From positions 62,001 through 126,000 of the forward strand of contig NZ_RJKN01000009.1 in NCBI RefSeq assembly GCF_003751265.1: DNA of 64,000 nt. The letters run 5' to 3'. This document shows positions 63,398 to 64,000 of this stretch, one piece after another. How positions within the stretch are numbered: the stretch's first letter is position 1; every line of letters starts with the position of its first letter. Below the pieces are notes generated by a model that worked only from the letters and a program-made list of their open reading frames with translations, was not told where the DNA came from and ran no database searches. This DNA is from Pseudokineococcus lusitanus. GTDB lineage: Bacteria; Actinomycetota; Actinomycetes; Actinomycetales; Quadrisphaeraceae. The translations under genes and the position numbers were made by a program.

Positions 63398-64000
63398 GTG
63401 AGCGACGACCGGGCCGGGCGGCCCGCCACGCAGGACCCCACCCCCACCTCCTCCCCCGGCCGCACCGTCCCCGCCGGCGACCGCGGTGACGACGCACCGG
63501 ACCCGCGGCGCTGGAAGGCCCTCGCGGTCTGCCTCGTCTCCGGCTTCATGACGCTGCTGGACGTCTCGATCGTCAACGTGGCGCTGCCCTCGGTCCGTGC
63601 CGACCTCGACGCCAGCGGCAGCGACCTCCAGTGGGTCCTCTCGGGCTACGTCCTCGCCTTCGGGCTCGCGCTCGTCCCGGCGGGGCGTCTCGGCGACGCC
63701 CGCGGCCGGCGGAAGGTCTTCGTGGCCGGGCTCGTCGTCTTCACGCTCGGGAGCCTGCTGTGCGGGCTCGCGCCCTCGGCGGGGGCGCTGCTCGCGGCCC
63801 GGCTGCTCCAGGGCGTCGGCGGCGGCATGCTCCAGCCGCAGGTGGCCGCCTTCATCCAGTCGCTCTTCCGGGGGCCGGAGCGCGGCCGCGCCTTCGGTCT
63901 CCTCGGCACCTCCATCGGCGTCTCGACCGCCGTGGGACCGCTGCTCGGCGGGCTGCTGCTCACCGCGGACCCGGACCCGTGGGCGTGGCGGCTGGTCTTC
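63398..64000 (+). CDS. MFS transporter, DHA2 (EmrB/QacA) type, 3'-truncated by the window
   Basis: The first 201 codons are in the window and the frame is still open at the end. After a 38-residue charged N-terminus, membrane segment 1 is LAVCLVSGFMTLLDVSIVNV, with the DxSIVNVALP motif of the DHA2 drug/proton antiporters. LQWVLSGYVLAFGLALVPAG is segment 2, GRLGDARGRRKVF is the cytoplasmic A-motif loop, and AARLLQGVGGGMLQPQ follows. LLGTSIGVSTAVGPLLGGLL is the C motif typical of antiporters. The 14-segment enzyme would export small hydrophobic compounds. The substrate is unknown. Confidence 0.9.
   Translation, partial: MSDDRAGRPATQDPTPTSSPGRTVPAGDRGDDAPDPRRWKALAVCLVSGFMTLLDVSIVNVALPSVRADLDASGSDLQWVLSGYVLAFGLALVPAGRLGDARGRRKVFVAGLVVFTLGSLLCGLAPSAGALLAARLLQGVGGGMLQPQVAAFIQSLFRGPERGRAFGLLGTSIGVSTAVGPLLGGLLLTADPDPWAWRLVF

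Noticed and set aside
1-64000. tRNA, rRNA or riboswitch genes
   Set aside because: I found no T-loop GGTTCGA-type sequence in a cloverleaf context and no recognisable riboswitch core in the leaders. Covariance-model searches would settle this.

Overview
The window is 64 kb of very high G+C chromosomal DNA. GTG starts are common and neighbouring genes repeatedly overlap by four bases (GTGA or ATGA), so stop and start are shared. It looks like an actinobacterium. The supporting content is two F420-type luciferase-like oxidoreductases, a polyphosphate glucokinase, a bifunctional Rel, the order pdxT-yebC-ruvCAB-yajC-secDF-apt-rel-hisS-aspS, glnE next to a glnA2-type glutamine synthetase, and SOS boxes of the TCGAAC-N4-GTTCGA type. 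A Kineosporiales-like relative is possible, but I cannot place the genus from sequence alone. I see no rRNA or tRNA gene, no insertion sequence, prophage or CRISPR array, and no stretch over 300 bases without a gene apart from short intergenic DNA and repeats.

Layout, 0-20 kb. A truncated GNAT gene is followed by a MoxR/ChlI-type AAA+ ATPase and VWA protein pair. Next come a convergent LLM oxidoreductase, aspS, a PEBP protein and two probable DNA-damage genes with SOS boxes: an AlkB-like dioxygenase and an Rv2578c-type radical SAM protein. Then follow hisS, a metallo-beta-lactamase-fold hydrolase, a membrane-anchored cyclophilin, a DUF349 protein, an orphan AbiEi-like gene, rel, and a secreted phosphoesterase broken by a one-base frameshift.

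Layout, 20-40 kb. The conserved information-processing and secretion block apt-secF-secD-yajC-ruvB-ruvA-ruvC-yebC-pdxT lies on the minus strand. Divergent from it is kynureninase-SDR-LLM oxidoreductase. After that come a membrane-anchored HExxH metallopeptidase, a 63-residue SPOR-like protein, a Tat-exported PhoD-type phosphatase, map and ppgK, a proline/glutamate-rich repeat wall protein, and an aldehyde dehydrogenase.

Layout, 40.7-52.7 kb. This is the most distinctive region: one co-directional run for a heptose-containing glycan. A NodU/CmcH carbamoyltransferase leads. It is followed by a GT2 glycosyltransferase fused to a GmhB-type phosphatase, a GT9, two GT4-like transferases, a three-domain GmhA-HldE fusion, an SDR, a second GT9, and an AlkA-like DNA glycosylase at the end. 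GmhA, the HldE kinase, GmhB and the HldE nucleotidyltransferase together make the complete route from sedoheptulose-7-phosphate to ADP-D-glycero-D-manno-heptose, packed into two polypeptides. This is unusual for an organism that should lack LPS.

Layout, 52.7-64 kb. A 41-bp tandem repeat array is followed by a small unknown gene, a fructosamine-kinase-like gene and a small membrane protein. A UDP-glucuronate decarboxylase with a DUF2795 protein lies opposite another GT2. The window ends with a DinB/maleylpyruvate-isomerase-like gene, a small membrane protein, the overlapping trio glnE-amidotransferase-glnA2, and the 5' part of a DHA2-type MFS transporter.
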